Positions 7,017 through 15,923 are shown, counted from the first letter of the stretch. The stretch: DNA of 22,717 nt from CAZQGE01 sp964592815 (GCA_964592815.1 CAZQGE010000021.1:1-22717), one strand, 5' to 3'. Notes: generated by a model from the sequence alone, not told the origin. Program-made: numbers and translations.

Positions 7017-7898
7017 ATGAAAAGAAAATTGATTATGGCTGTTAGCATTGCGGTTATTGCAGTATCAAGCCTTTTGAGTTTGACTGCTTGCAACGGCGCA
7101 AATTTTAATGTCAACAAAAATATTACAGTAGTTGCCCGAGAGGACGGAAGCGGAACAAAATCTGCTTTTATGGAAATACTAGGCTTAAAAGGCAAAACTG
7201 ACGTTTCGGGAGTAATAATAGGAACAGGCACAGCTAGTGTACTTGCAGAAGTTAAAAGCAATCCACACGCAATAGCATATGAAAGTCTTGGCTACGTTAC
7301 GTCTGATGTGAAAAAACTTAAAATTGATGGAATTGAAGCCTCAATCTCAAACATAAAATCAGGACAATACAAAATTGCACGGCCGTTAAACATAATTTAC
7401 AAAGCCTCAACCATTTCAAGCGGAGTAAACAAAGCATTTTATGAGTTTTTAGGAAGCAAAACCGCGCAAAATATAATAACCAAAAACGCCTATGTATCTA
7501 CAAAAGATGGCGCAAAAGATTATGTTGTCAAAACAGGTATTTCAGGCGAAATAAGTATATCTGGAAGCACATCGCTCCAACCGTTGATGATAAAACTTGC
7601 TGAAAAATTTGAATATCTGCAAGCTAACGTACACGTTACTGTGTCAGGCGGTGGCAGCGGAACAGGCTACAAAAACGCAAACGATGGAGTAAGCGATTTT
7701 GGAATGATTTCGGAAACTTTTGTTGGCGAAAAAGCCCCCAACTGTACCTACTATGAAGTAGCAAAAGACGGAATTGCGATAATTGTAAATTCAAAAAATA
7801 CATTTGACAACATTTCGCTTCAAGACTTAAAAAATGTTTACAATCGTGACCAAGACATCGCAACAAAGATAACAACTTGGTCACAAATCAGCAAATAA
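7017..7898 (+). CDS. pstS: Phosphate-binding lipoprotein PstS, circularly permuted
   Basis: A 293-residue periplasmic-type phosphate receptor anchored as a lipoprotein (signal peptide 1-24, lipobox LTAC, Cys25). It delivers phosphate to PstCA. The two halves are in reversed order relative to the usual PstS. REDGSGTKSAF (41-51), HAIAYESLGY (84-93) and IARPL (120-124), normally near the C-terminus, come first. ISGSTSLQPL (181-190), GGGSGTGY (211-218), AKDGIAIIVN (249-258) and the final W288 region, normally near the N-terminus, come last. All expected phosphate-loop motifs are present, so it is probably functional. The start is uncertain. TTG at 7014 and ATG at 7017 are both far (11-14 nt) from AAAGGAG (6996-7002), while a three-codon ORF (7006-7017) with a closer ATG ends in TGATG overlapping the chosen start, suggesting coupled translation. 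It is the first gene of the operon under the Pho box. Confidence 0.93.
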   Translation: MKRKLIMAVSIAVIAVSSLLSLTACNGANFNVNKNITVVAREDGSGTKSAFMEILGLKGKTDVSGVIIGTGTASVLAEVKSNPHAIAYESLGYVTSDVKKLKIDGIEASISNIKSGQYKIARPLNIIYKASTISSGVNKAFYEFLGSKTAQNIITKNAYVSTKDGAKDYVVKTGISGEISISGSTSLQPLMIKLAEKFEYLQANVHVTVSGGGSGTGYKNANDGVSDFGMISETFVGEKAPNCTYYEVAKDGIAIIVNSKNTFDNISLQDLKNVYNRDQDIATKITTWSQISK

Positions 7899-7908
7899 GG
7901 TGAAGAAA

Positions 7909-8826
7909 ATGAAATCACTTTATACTTTTATAAACGCAAGAGAAAAGATTATGAAAAGCATATTTTTACTATGCGCCCTTTTCTCTATTTTTGCATTGAT
8001 TTCCATAACTGTATTTTTGTTTATAAGTGGCGCGCCGTTTATTGCAAAAGTTGGTTTTGGAAATTTTGTATTCGGCACAAACTGGGCTCCAATCGCATCA
8101 AGTCCGTCGTACGGAATATTTTCTATGATTATTGCGAGCCTTTACGTAACCGCAATCGCTGTAATACTTGGCGTTGGAGTCGGGTTATTTACGGCAATTT
8201 GTTTATACAAATTTTGCCCTAAAAAAATTGTTGCGCCTATACGTCATATGATAAATTTGTTGGCTGGCATTCCGTCAGTCATTTTTGGTTTGTTTGGTCT
8301 GACACTTATTGTGCCGTTTATAAGAGATTATATTTCACCAAACGGAGTCGGTTACGGCGTTATGTCAACAAGTATTGTTCTTGCAATTATGATATTGCCA
8401 ACAATCGTAAGCGTAAGCCTTGACGCTATGACAAGCGTAACAGAAACCTATTATGAAGGCGCGTTGGCGTTGGGCGCAACAAAGGAACAGGCTACGTTCA
8501 AAGTTTTGTTGCCTGCTGCAAAAAGCGGAATTATAGCTGGCGTGGTACTTGCAATAGGTCGTGCAATAGGCGAAACTATGGCGGTAATTATGATTATTGG
8601 CGGCAGCCCTGAAATGCCAAATTCGCTATTTCAAAGCGTAAGAACTATGACTGCAAACATTGCAATGGGCGCAACAGAGCTTTCAGGCGACGCTCAATCT
8701 GCACTTATTGCAACAGGTGTTGTGCTGTTTGTATTTACTTTGCTTTTGAACATAAGTTTTTCCGTATTAAAAGGTACTTCAGAAAGAAAAGAAAAAAAGG
8801 AGTCTAAGAATGCAAAAGCTAAATAG
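7909..8826 (+). CDS. pstC: Phosphate ABC transporter permease PstC
   Basis: A 305-residue inner-membrane permease with about six transmembrane helices. It carries the conserved cytoplasmic coupling (EAA) loop YYEGALALGATKEQATFKVLLPA and the trailing GRAIGETMAV. With PstA it forms the channel of the PstSCAB high-affinity phosphate importer. GTG at 7900 would add three codons but lies within the GGTGA that serves as ribosome binding site for ATG 7909 (6-nt gap), so the ATG is preferred. It begins 10 nt after the pstS stop, and its last 17 nt overlap pstA. The C-terminus is a Lys/Glu-rich cytoplasmic tail. Confidence 0.95.
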   Translation: MKSLYTFINAREKIMKSIFLLCALFSIFALISITVFLFISGAPFIAKVGFGNFVFGTNWAPIASSPSYGIFSMIIASLYVTAIAVILGVGVGLFTAICLYKFCPKKIVAPIRHMINLLAGIPSVIFGLFGLTLIVPFIRDYISPNGVGYGVMSTSIVLAIMILPTIVSVSLDAMTSVTETYYEGALALGATKEQATFKVLLPAAKSGIIAGVVLAIGRAIGETMAVIMIIGGSPEMPNSLFQSVRTMTANIAMGATELSGDAQSALIATGVVLFVFTLLLNISFSVLKGTSERKEKKESKNAKAK

Positions 8827-9661
8827 ACATAAAACGCAAGTGGCATTTTACAAATCGTTGAAAGGTTTGTCTTGGATATCCACCCTTTTGGCTTTGACTG
8901 CACTTACTGCGGTCGTAATTTATATTTTAGCAAACGGCGTAACAAAACTTAATGGACAACTTTTGTTTGGCAAATACGGTAAATATCCTTCAATTCTGCC
9001 TGCTTTTGTGGGAACGCTTGAACTTGTTTTTATTGCGACAGCCGTCGCCATACCAATTGGAATTTCCTGCGCGATATTTCTTGTAGAATACACAAACAAC
9101 AAAGGCAAACTTGTCAAATGCATACGCGTTGCCACCGAAACACTTGCTGGCATACCAAGCATTGTTTACGGCTTGTTTGGATATTTAGTTTTTGTTGTTG
9201 CATTAAAGTGGGGCTACTCGCTTATCGGCGGAGGATTGACACTTGCAATTATGATTTTGCCAGTTATTGTGCGTTCAACTGAGGAAAGTTTGCTTGCCGT
9301 TCCAAGCGGTTTCAGAGAAGGCGCATACGCGCTTGGAACAAGCAAAGTACGAACAATTTTCAAAGTTGTTTTGCCAAGCGCAAGCGGAGGCATTATAACT
9401 GCAATCATTCTTGCAATAGGACGAGTTGTAAGCGAAAGCGCAGTGCTAATTTTAACAATTGGAATGGTAGTAAACAAAATGCCCGAAAGTTTGATGTCAC
9501 CAGGAACAAGTTTGGCACTTGACGTCTATTATTTTGGCAGTCACGGCTACCCTGACGAGGCGGCGGCTACCGCAGTAGTTTTGTTGCTGTTTGTTATTGC
9601 GCTAAACTTGCTTGCGGGTATACTTGGCAAAATTCTTAAAAAAGGGACAGGAGGAAAATGA
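8810..9661 (+). CDS. pstA: Phosphate ABC transporter permease PstA
   Basis: A 283-residue permease paralogous to PstC, with the coupling loop FREGAYALGTSKVRTIFKVVLPSA and the motif GRVVSESAVLIL in place of the usual GRA-GETAPLL. It has about six transmembrane helices. The start lies behind AAAAAGGAG with a 7-nt gap, inside the end of pstC; the end overlaps pstB. It partners PstC in the phosphate channel and docks PstB at the cytoplasmic side. Confidence 0.95.
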   Translation: MQKLNRHKTQVAFYKSLKGLSWISTLLALTALTAVVIYILANGVTKLNGQLLFGKYGKYPSILPAFVGTLELVFIATAVAIPIGISCAIFLVEYTNNKGKLVKCIRVATETLAGIPSIVYGLFGYLVFVVALKWGYSLIGGGLTLAIMILPVIVRSTEESLLAVPSGFREGAYALGTSKVRTIFKVVLPSASGGIITAIILAIGRVVSESAVLILTIGMVVNKMPESLMSPGTSLALDVYYFGSHGYPDEAAATAVVLLLFVIALNLLAGILGKILKKGTGGK

Positions 9662-10431
9662 TGATTTCATTCTCAGAAAAATTTAACATATCAGTCAAAA
9701 ACTGCAACTTATACTACAAAGATTTCCACGCACTAAAAAACGTCAATATGGAAATTGAAGAAAAAGAAGTTACCGCATTGATAGGACCGTCTGGTTGCGG
9801 AAAATCTACATTTTTGAAATCGCTTAACCGTATGAATGATTTAATTGACGGTTGCAAAATTACTGGCGAATTCAAAATTGGAGATACAGACATTTATGCA
9901 AAGGGTACAGACATAAACATATTAAGAAAAAACGTTGGAATGGTGTTTCAAAAGCCAAATCCGTTTCCTATGAGCATTTATGATAATATAGCTTTTGCTC
10001 CCCGTACGTTTGGAATTAAAAAGAAGTCGGAGCTTGACAACATTGTTGAACAAAGCCTAATCAAAGCGAGCATTTGGGATGAAGTAAAAGACAGGTTGAA
10101 AAAAAATGCGCTGGGGTTATCTGGTGGACAGCAACAAAGGCTTTGCATTGCGCGTTCACTTGCTGCAAACCCAAAAATTTTGCTTATGGACGAACCTACA
10201 AGCGCGCTTGACCCAATTTCAACGGGCAAAATTGAGGAATTGATTGATGTACTTGTTGAGGAATACACTATTGTGATTGTTACGCACAATATGCAACAAG
10301 CAACAAGAATTTCGGATAAAACTGCGTTCTTTTTGCTTGGTGAAGTCGTTGAATTTGGAAAAACGGAAGACCTGTTTGTAAACCCGCAGGATAAACGAAC
10401 AGAAAACTATATTACGGGTAGATTCGGTTAA
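9661..10431 (+). CDS. pstB: Phosphate ABC transporter ATPase PstB
   Basis: A 256-residue ABC ATPase with Walker A GPSGCGKST (about 42-50), Q-loop VFQKPNPFPMSIYDN (the PNPFP sequence is diagnostic of PstB), signature LSGGQQQR, Walker B ILLMDEPTSALDP and switch His in VTHNMQQA. It powers phosphate uptake and is the usual docking partner of PhoU. Two ATGs stand in tandem. The one at 9658 gives an ATGA overlap with pstA but only a 3-nt gap from AGGAGG (9649-9654); the one at 9661 gives 6 nt and is chosen here. 36 nt separate it from phoU. Confidence 0.95.
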   Translation: MISFSEKFNISVKNCNLYYKDFHALKNVNMEIEEKEVTALIGPSGCGKSTFLKSLNRMNDLIDGCKITGEFKIGDTDIYAKGTDINILRKNVGMVFQKPNPFPMSIYDNIAFAPRTFGIKKKSELDNIVEQSLIKASIWDEVKDRLKKNALGLSGGQQQRLCIARSLAANPKILLMDEPTSALDPISTGKIEELIDVLVEEYTIVIVTHNMQQATRISDKTAFFLLGEVVEFGKTEDLFVNPQDKRTENYITGRFG

Positions 10432-10467
10432 TAAATATTGTAAAAATTCAATATAAGGAGTATGATT

Positions 10468-11127
10468 ATGTCAATAAGAAACAAATATGAAACAGAACTA
10501 AAAAAGATACACGAAAAACTTGTTGCAATGTTAAGACAAGTTGAAGCGGCGATTGAAACGTCAATCAAAACTTTGGAACTACGCGACAAAGCTCTGGCTA
10601 TTGAAACATTTGACAAAGAAAAGGATATTGACCGCTTAGAGAGAGATATTGAACAAGATTGCTTGAAACTTCTGCTTATGGAACACCCCGTTGCAAGCGA
10701 TTTCAGAGAGGTATCCGCTGCTCTCAAAATGATTACTGATTTGGAAAGAATTGGCGACCAGTCACGTGACATTGCCGAACTAGCTTTGCAATTCGGCGAT
10801 GAGGCGTATATAAAGAAATTGGAGCATATCCCGATGATGGCAGAAATTGCCATATCTATGGTGAAAGACAGCGTGCATGCTTATATAAACCGCGACTTAA
10901 AATTGGCGTCAGCATTAGACAAGCGCGATGACAGCGTCGATTTACTGTTTGAAACAGTAAAAAAAGACTTGATAGATTTGATAAAACTTGACACTTCAAA
11001 CGCTGACCAAGCAATACTGCTTATGATGGTGGCGAAGTATATTGAACGCATAGCCGACCACGCCGTGAACATTGGCGAGTGGGTTGAATATTCTATCACA
11101 GGCAAACATAACTTGGAGAAAAAATGA
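10468..11127 (+). CDS. phoU: Phosphate signalling adaptor PhoU
   Basis: A 219-residue all-helical protein with the two PhoU repeats, each carrying a metal-binding E/D-rich motif: ERIGDQSRDIAE in the first and ERIADHAVNIGEWV in the second. PhoU links the state of the Pst transporter to the PhoR kinase and restrains the Pho response when phosphate is plentiful. An ATG at 10462 lies 1 nt from the GGAG (10457-10460) and is unusable, so the ATG at 10468 (7-nt gap) is chosen. The stop overlaps phoB in an ATGA junction. Confidence 0.95.
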   Translation: MSIRNKYETELKKIHEKLVAMLRQVEAAIETSIKTLELRDKALAIETFDKEKDIDRLERDIEQDCLKLLLMEHPVASDFREVSAALKMITDLERIGDQSRDIAELALQFGDEAYIKKLEHIPMMAEIAISMVKDSVHAYINRDLKLASALDKRDDSVDLLFETVKKDLIDLIKLDTSNADQAILLMMVAKYIERIADHAVNIGEWVEYSITGKHNLEKK

Positions 11128-11798
11128 AAAAGTTGATTTTCGCAGTTGAAGACGACGAAGCCATACGTGAACTCTACACCTATACTGTTGAGGGCGCAGG
11201 TTTTGACATTGAGTGCTTTGAAGACGGTTCAACAATGTTCAACCGCCTCACGGAACTTATCCCCGATTTGTTTATTCTTGATGTTATGTTGGACGGTATG
11301 AGCGGATACGAAATTTTAAGCAAACTTAAAAGCGAGTGCAAACTTTATGATATACCTGTCATTATGGTATCGGCAAAGGGAGAGGAATTAAGCAAAGTTA
11401 AGGGACTAAATTTAGGCGCAGACGACTATATTTCTAAACCTTTTGGAGTTTTGGAACTTATTGCAAGAATAAACGCTACTTTACGCAAATCTACAAGGAC
11501 TTCAAAGTCAACTCAGTTTAACGACGTAAGCATTGACGACAGCGTACATAAAGTCACAATAAACGGCAACGACTGCCCTTGCACTTTGAAAGAATACAAT
11601 TTGTTGAAACTTCTCGTTGAAAACTCGCAATCGGTTGTAACCCGAAACGAAATTTTGAACAAGATTTGGGACACGGAGTTCTTTGGTGAAACAAGAACCT
11701 TGGATATGCACATTAAGTCCTTAAGAAAAATTCTCGCAGATAACCATAGCACAAGTGTAATTGAAACCCTCCGTGGTGTTGGGTTTATGTTAAAATGA
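11124..11798 (+). CDS. phoB: OmpR/PhoB-family response regulator
   Basis: A 224-residue two-domain regulator. The receiver domain (1-118) has acidic pocket D10/D11, phospho-acceptor D53 in ILDVML, S83 and K105 in DDYISKPFG. The C-terminal winged-helix DNA-binding domain (about 128-222) shows LKEYNLLKLLVEN and TLDMHIKSLRKIL. Its place between phoU and a histidine kinase, below a Pho box, identifies it as the phosphate regulator (PhoB; called PhoP in Bacillus). It probably binds 6907-6945 and activates its own operon. It is joined to both neighbours by ATGA overlaps. Confidence 0.92.
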   Translation: MKKLIFAVEDDEAIRELYTYTVEGAGFDIECFEDGSTMFNRLTELIPDLFILDVMLDGMSGYEILSKLKSECKLYDIPVIMVSAKGEELSKVKGLNLGADDYISKPFGVLELIARINATLRKSTRTSKSTQFNDVSIDDSVHKVTINGNDCPCTLKEYNLLKLLVENSQSVVTRNEILNKIWDTEFFGETRTLDMHIKSLRKILADNHSTSVIETLRGVGFMLK

Positions 11799-13486
11799 AA
11801 AAACGGCTGGTATTTTATATTTCAATTATAGTTACCCTTTCATTGTTTTTAATGTTTGGGTTGGGTTTACTTGTTACAAAAAGCATCAACAATGAGATGA
11901 CAAGCAAAAATTTGATTGAAATTACACAAATATACGCAAGCATATATAACGGTGACAACAGCGTCATAAAAGAAATCGACACCGACATACGCGTAACCGT
12001 AATTTCGTCAAGCGGGATTGTTGTTATGGACACCTCAAAAATTGACGTGTCAACGCTTGAAAATCACCTACAACGAGAAGAAGTTCAGTCCGCATTAAAA
12101 AACCAACCAAAGACAGTAAGCAGATTTAGTGAAACTCTTGGTCGCAATATGATGTATTACGCTGAAAAAGTTGAAGTTGGCAGCGATTATTTTTTTATCC
12201 GTACAGCTACACCAACTGAAAGCGTTTCGGCATATCTTGTAAAAACCATTCCTTTAACTCTGCTTATCCTCTTTTGTGTGCTATGCTTGTCAATTTTGTT
12301 CAGCATTTTAATTTGCGACAGGTTCGTAAAACCGTACGCAAAGGTAAAAGACAGCCTTCAAGCCATCAACAACGGCACGTACACCAAAATTATGCCTGTT
12401 GCAAACTATCCAGAAGTCAATGAAGTGCTTTCAGAGATAAACGATATAGCTGAAAAAATCAACTCCAACCTTGACGAAACAAACGAAGAAAAAACCAAGT
12501 TGGACTACATAATAAGCAACATAAATGACGGAATTATAGCCATAGACAGCGAAAAGAGAATACGCATCATCAACAAAAAAGCAAGCGAAATTTTTGGAGC
12601 AACCACAAACTTGATTGGCGCAAGCATTGAAAGTCTGACTGCGAATGCGCAACTTATATCAACTTTTGTCGAATGCGTTGACGCTCACAAAAATAGCGTG
12701 TTTGAACTCAACGTAGAAAAATCTGTTTATCTTGTCACGGTAAAACGTCTTAGCAGTTGGAAGCAAGAAAACGACTTTTTGGCTGTTGCGATTTTATCTG
12801 ACATAACCGAAAGCAAAAACGGTGAGAAATTGCGTGGAGAATTTTTTGCCAACGCCTCGCACGAGCTTAAAACTCCACTTACAGCAATCAAGGGTTTCAA
12901 TGAACTTGTAGAGCTTTCAAACACCGATAAAAATCTTGAAAAACCTATCGCGCAAATTAGCAAAGAAGCTGACAGAATGCTTGCATTGATTGAAGATATG
13001 CTCAAACTTAGCAGATTGGAAACATCTCAAAAAGTTGAATTGATAAGCGTATCTTTGCGCTCAGTAACAGAAGAAGTATTCGACAGCCTTGCCCCCTTGA
13101 TTAAAAATAAAAAACTTACTGTTAATGTTGACGGAGAAGCTGAAATTCAAGCCCAACAACAACATATATACGAACTTGTTAAAAATCTTGCTGAAAACGC
13201 TGTAAAATACAACGTTGACAATGGAAAAGTAAACGTAAAGATTGAAAATAACGAAAAAGCCGTTTCCTATGAAATATCAGACACAGGTATAGGCATTGGA
13301 AGCAAATATCAATCAAGAATTTTTGAAAGATTTTACCGCGTCGAAAAATCTCGAAGCAGAGCAACAGGCGGAACAGGTTTAGGACTTTCTATTGTAAAAC
13401 ACGTATGTTTGCTTTATAATGCAGAAATAAAACTTAACAGCAAAATTGGTGTTGGAACAACTATAACCGTTACGTTTCCAAAATAA
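11795..13486 (+). CDS. phoR: Membrane sensor histidine kinase PhoR
   Basis: A 563-residue kinase: transmembrane helix 1 (about 6-28), extracytoplasmic sensor region (29-149), transmembrane helix 2 (about 150-174), HAMP linker (to about 230), a PAS domain (about 234-340, with YIISNINDGIIAIDSEKRI), HisKA with phospho-acceptor His356 in FFANASHELKTPLTAIKGF, and HATPase with LVKNLAENAVKYN, DTGIGIG, FERFYRVEKSRSR and GGTGLGLSIVKH. It would phosphorylate PhoB under phosphate limitation, with PhoU and the Pst transporter feeding in the signal. It is the last gene of the operon; the start overlaps phoB by ATGA. No convincing intrinsic terminator follows. Confidence 0.92.
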   Translation: MKKRLVFYISIIVTLSLFLMFGLGLLVTKSINNEMTSKNLIEITQIYASIYNGDNSVIKEIDTDIRVTVISSSGIVVMDTSKIDVSTLENHLQREEVQSALKNQPKTVSRFSETLGRNMMYYAEKVEVGSDYFFIRTATPTESVSAYLVKTIPLTLLILFCVLCLSILFSILICDRFVKPYAKVKDSLQAINNGTYTKIMPVANYPEVNEVLSEINDIAEKINSNLDETNEEKTKLDYIISNINDGIIAIDSEKRIRIINKKASEIFGATTNLIGASIESLTANAQLISTFVECVDAHKNSVFELNVEKSVYLVTVKRLSSWKQENDFLAVAILSDITESKNGEKLRGEFFANASHELKTPLTAIKGFNELVELSNTDKNLEKPIAQISKEADRMLALIEDMLKLSRLETSQKVELISVSLRSVTEEVFDSLAPLIKNKKLTVNVDGEAEIQAQQQHIYELVKNLAENAVKYNVDNGKVNVKIENNEKAVSYEISDTGIGIGSKYQSRIFERFYRVEKSRSRATGGTGLGLSIVKHVCLLYNAEIKLNSKIGVGTTITVTFPK

Positions 13487-13775
13487 GCAAAACCTAAATA
13501 ACCTTAATTTTTAATGCTTTTTTTTGCAAAAAAGCTATTGAGTATTCTCTAAAATTCAAAGAGTTTTCAAAAAAATACAACTGAAAACGCTGTAAATTAA
13601 CTAAATAAGGACAAAGTCTAAATATTTCAACGTTTTCAAAATGCTTTTTTTATAAATTCTAGACATAAGCAACCTGCCCAATATTAAATAATTATTAAAT
13701 TTTTGCGCTTTACATAAAAATAATTGTTTCTTAAAACATATATTGATAGAATATACAAAACATTGTGAGGTACTT
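13487..13775. other. AT-rich spacer between phoR and the lipoprotein gene
   Basis: No gene is seen. A weak inverted repeat (GCTTTTTT 13516-13523 / AAAAAAGC 13528-13535) follows phoR but has no T-tract. Three related arms, GTTTTCA (13563-13569), TGAAAACG (13582-13589) and CGTTTTCA (13631-13638), could form two mutually exclusive hairpins. A weak promoter for the next gene lies at 13724-13752. Confidence 0.4.
13724..13752 (+). promoter_or_regulatory. Weak candidate promoter for the repeat lipoprotein
   Basis: TTGTTT (13724-13729), a 17-nt spacer and TAGAAT (13747-13752). The -35 match is poor. The start would fall near 13760, just before the GAGG ribosome binding site. Confidence 0.35.
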
Positions 13776-15836
13776 ATGAAAAAAATAGCCCTTATATTTT
13801 CAATTATATTCGTTATGCTTGCCATTTTGGTTGGTTGCAACAATGATGCAGGCAATATTGCCCCTGACAAGACAACTGAAACGACAAAAAATTTGGAAAA
13901 TGAAATTGCAAAAGTTACGCTTTCAATTCCTAACATTTCAAATATAACTGTTGACGAAGTTTCCACTTCTAATATTGTTTCAAGCGGATTTAACACGGAA
14001 AAGTATGAAATTATCATTACTGAGGTGAGCAAAAGCAACAATTTTGTTGTTTCTTATAAACTGAAAGTCAAAGACGGTGTTGAGTTTTCAAAAACTTTAC
14101 AAAAAACTTTTGAAGGTTTTAAGGTTGTAATACACGATCAAACCCAAACAAATCTGGATAATGCCGTGGATAATTTGAGCTTAAGCTATCTTAATGAAGC
14201 CACCATAACTGTCATAAACGCAAAAGCGCAAAACGTCAACGCAAGCAATTACGACACAACGCTTTACAAATTTGGAATTGAAAACTTCGTTATTGGAAAA
14301 GATAGCGTAAGTTTTAATTACAAATTAGCGTTGCTTGACGACTCAAAAGTTTCAAAAACAAAGACTAAAACTTTCTCAAATTTTGTTCCGTTGTCAAGAC
14401 AAGGCGTTTGGGAAAACTTGTCTGTTGATGCATTCCCTATCGTTATTCAGCTTTTAGCTTTGGATTACAGCGTCTATCCATCGGAAAATGAAACTAAAAT
14501 CAAAAATATTAACAACGACAAAGTTGCTCTTACTGTTACAATCAAGTCATACGACGACGAAACAGGAGTTATGGCATTAAACTTAAACGGTTCACTCTAT
14601 GGCTACAACTTGCAAAATCAGGTGATAAACGTAAATGGTTTTTCTAAAAAAGAATTATATAGGACTATGTCCAGTTTTGAGTTTGACTTTTCAGAACTTA
14701 TTGACAAAAAAATTACGCTTGACAACATAAGCGCACAATCAAACGACGCTATGTTGACATACTTCAATCCAATTTCAATTGCAACCGAAACTAACAAAAA
14801 TCTCCATACTCAAAATAATACAGAAAAATATCAGTTTGTTTTTGAAGTTGTAAGCGTTAACAAAATCAACAACAAAGCAAACGTTGCAGTTACAGTCAAA
14901 ACAAACAACACCTTCAAATTTGCAGACGGAGTTAAAACCGCAAACAACTTTGAGTTGTTCCAAAGAACTCAGTATTCCCTATCATTTTACACAGAAACAG
15001 ACACTCTGAATTATCTCACAAAATACGTTACGCTAAACGCAGATGATTATTCAGCGTCAGTTGCTTCTTTCTATCTTGCGGAATTTAACTTCAACGCAAA
15101 TAATATTGCAACGGCATTCGCTTCGCTTGGAGCTACCGCAATCGATTATTTTGGTGATGAAATAGTTTATATAAATACGTACAGCGTTAATGCAGATGAC
15201 ATAAACGGAAATTTACACGTTAATTACATTTTGAAGCATAAAGAAACCGAGTCACAGCCATACACATTTACTGTCAACGGCTTCAAAAAAATTGACAAAG
15301 CATTGTTAGCGTCAAAGTTTAGCGCGTTAAGTGGCACAAAATACAACGTCGCAGAAACAGGAAGTGCAGAAAAGGCGAAAGTTTTCAAACAATTTATAGC
15401 AAGTTACAATAATTCTGTTACTCTTGACCCGACGCTTGCAAGCGACTACGTAAATATTACAAATTTGTCAACAACGTTGTATTCCTCAGTTTTTGAAAGT
15501 TACTTTATATTGCTTAACCACGACACTCAAACTTTTTATTCAGATATGGCAAACATAAACAAAAAAGGTCAAATTTTATATGAAAACCAACCTATCGAGT
15601 CAATGATGAACACCTCAAACCATACCTTTGGAAGCGACCATATTTTATTCAAAGGCATATCAGTTGAACGCGGAAACGTGTCTATTTATAAAATTGCAGA
15701 CAACGATTACACTGCAAAGGTTGAGTTGAAAATATCCATTCAGTTGTTCAATTCGGGAGACTATGCAAGCGATGCAAGCCAACAAATTGAAATTGTTGTG
15801 CCGTTCTTTGTAACAAAAATAACTTACACCGCATAA
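13776..15836 (+). CDS. Large lipoprotein with diverged internal repeats, function unknown
   Basis: A 686-residue surface lipoprotein (signal peptide with lipobox LVGC, Cys21). The mature part is built of about four or five diverged beta-rich units of 70-90 residues: about 47-115, 133-204, 225-290, 315-395 and 417-504. Several run as TxxYxFxh ... Vx(Y/V)xLK ... SKTxxKTFxxF and end in an aromatic-Gly/Asn-Phe motif (TFEGF 111-115, TFSNF 199-203, NVNGF 285-289, TVNGF 499-503). The pattern recalls the lipoprotein-associated repeat domains of Mycoplasma lipoproteins, but I cannot confirm a family. The remaining 505-686 region shows no recognised motif. The ATG at 13776 follows GAGG (13767-13770) with a 5-nt gap. 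It lies downstream of phoR in the same direction, but 289 bp away with its own weak promoter. Probably a cell-surface or adhesin-like protein; a link to phosphate is not shown. Confidence 0.8.
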   Translation: MKKIALIFSIIFVMLAILVGCNNDAGNIAPDKTTETTKNLENEIAKVTLSIPNISNITVDEVSTSNIVSSGFNTEKYEIIITEVSKSNNFVVSYKLKVKDGVEFSKTLQKTFEGFKVVIHDQTQTNLDNAVDNLSLSYLNEATITVINAKAQNVNASNYDTTLYKFGIENFVIGKDSVSFNYKLALLDDSKVSKTKTKTFSNFVPLSRQGVWENLSVDAFPIVIQLLALDYSVYPSENETKIKNINNDKVALTVTIKSYDDETGVMALNLNGSLYGYNLQNQVINVNGFSKKELYRTMSSFEFDFSELIDKKITLDNISAQSNDAMLTYFNPISIATETNKNLHTQNNTEKYQFVFEVVSVNKINNKANVAVTVKTNNTFKFADGVKTANNFELFQRTQYSLSFYTETDTLNYLTKYVTLNADDYSASVASFYLAEFNFNANNIATAFASLGATAIDYFGDEIVYINTYSVNADDINGNLHVNYILKHKETESQPYTFTVNGFKKIDKALLASKFSALSGTKYNVAETGSAEKAKVFKQFIASYNNSVTLDPTLASDYVNITNLSTTLYSSVFESYFILLNHDTQTFYSDMANINKKGQILYENQPIESMMNTSNHTFGSDHILFKGISVERGNVSIYKIADNDYTAKVELKISIQLFNSGDYASDASQQIEIVVPFFVTKITYTA

Positions 15837-15865
15837 AAACTAACGCTGATAATTATTCAATGATA

Positions 15866-15912
15866 ATTATGCCCTCAACTTAACGTAAAATTAGTTGAGG
15901 GCATAATGTTTT
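15866..15912 (+). terminator. Terminator after the repeat lipoprotein
   Basis: A perfect 15-bp inverted repeat, 15866-15880 and 15893-15907 (core GCCCTCAACT / AGTTGAGGGC), with a 12-nt loop and a short T-rich tail. It separates the lipoprotein from the next promoter. Confidence 0.85.
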
Positions 15913-15923
15913 ATTCAATATTC

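Noticed and set aside
10428..10853. Minus-strand frame of 141 codons, Ser-rich
   Set aside because: An antisense shadow of phoU, whose coding frame is certain from its motifs.
13601..14041. Minus-strand frame of 146 codons
   Set aside because: It overlaps the signal peptide and start of the repeat lipoprotein on the other strand and has low-complexity composition. No ribosome binding site or family resemblance.
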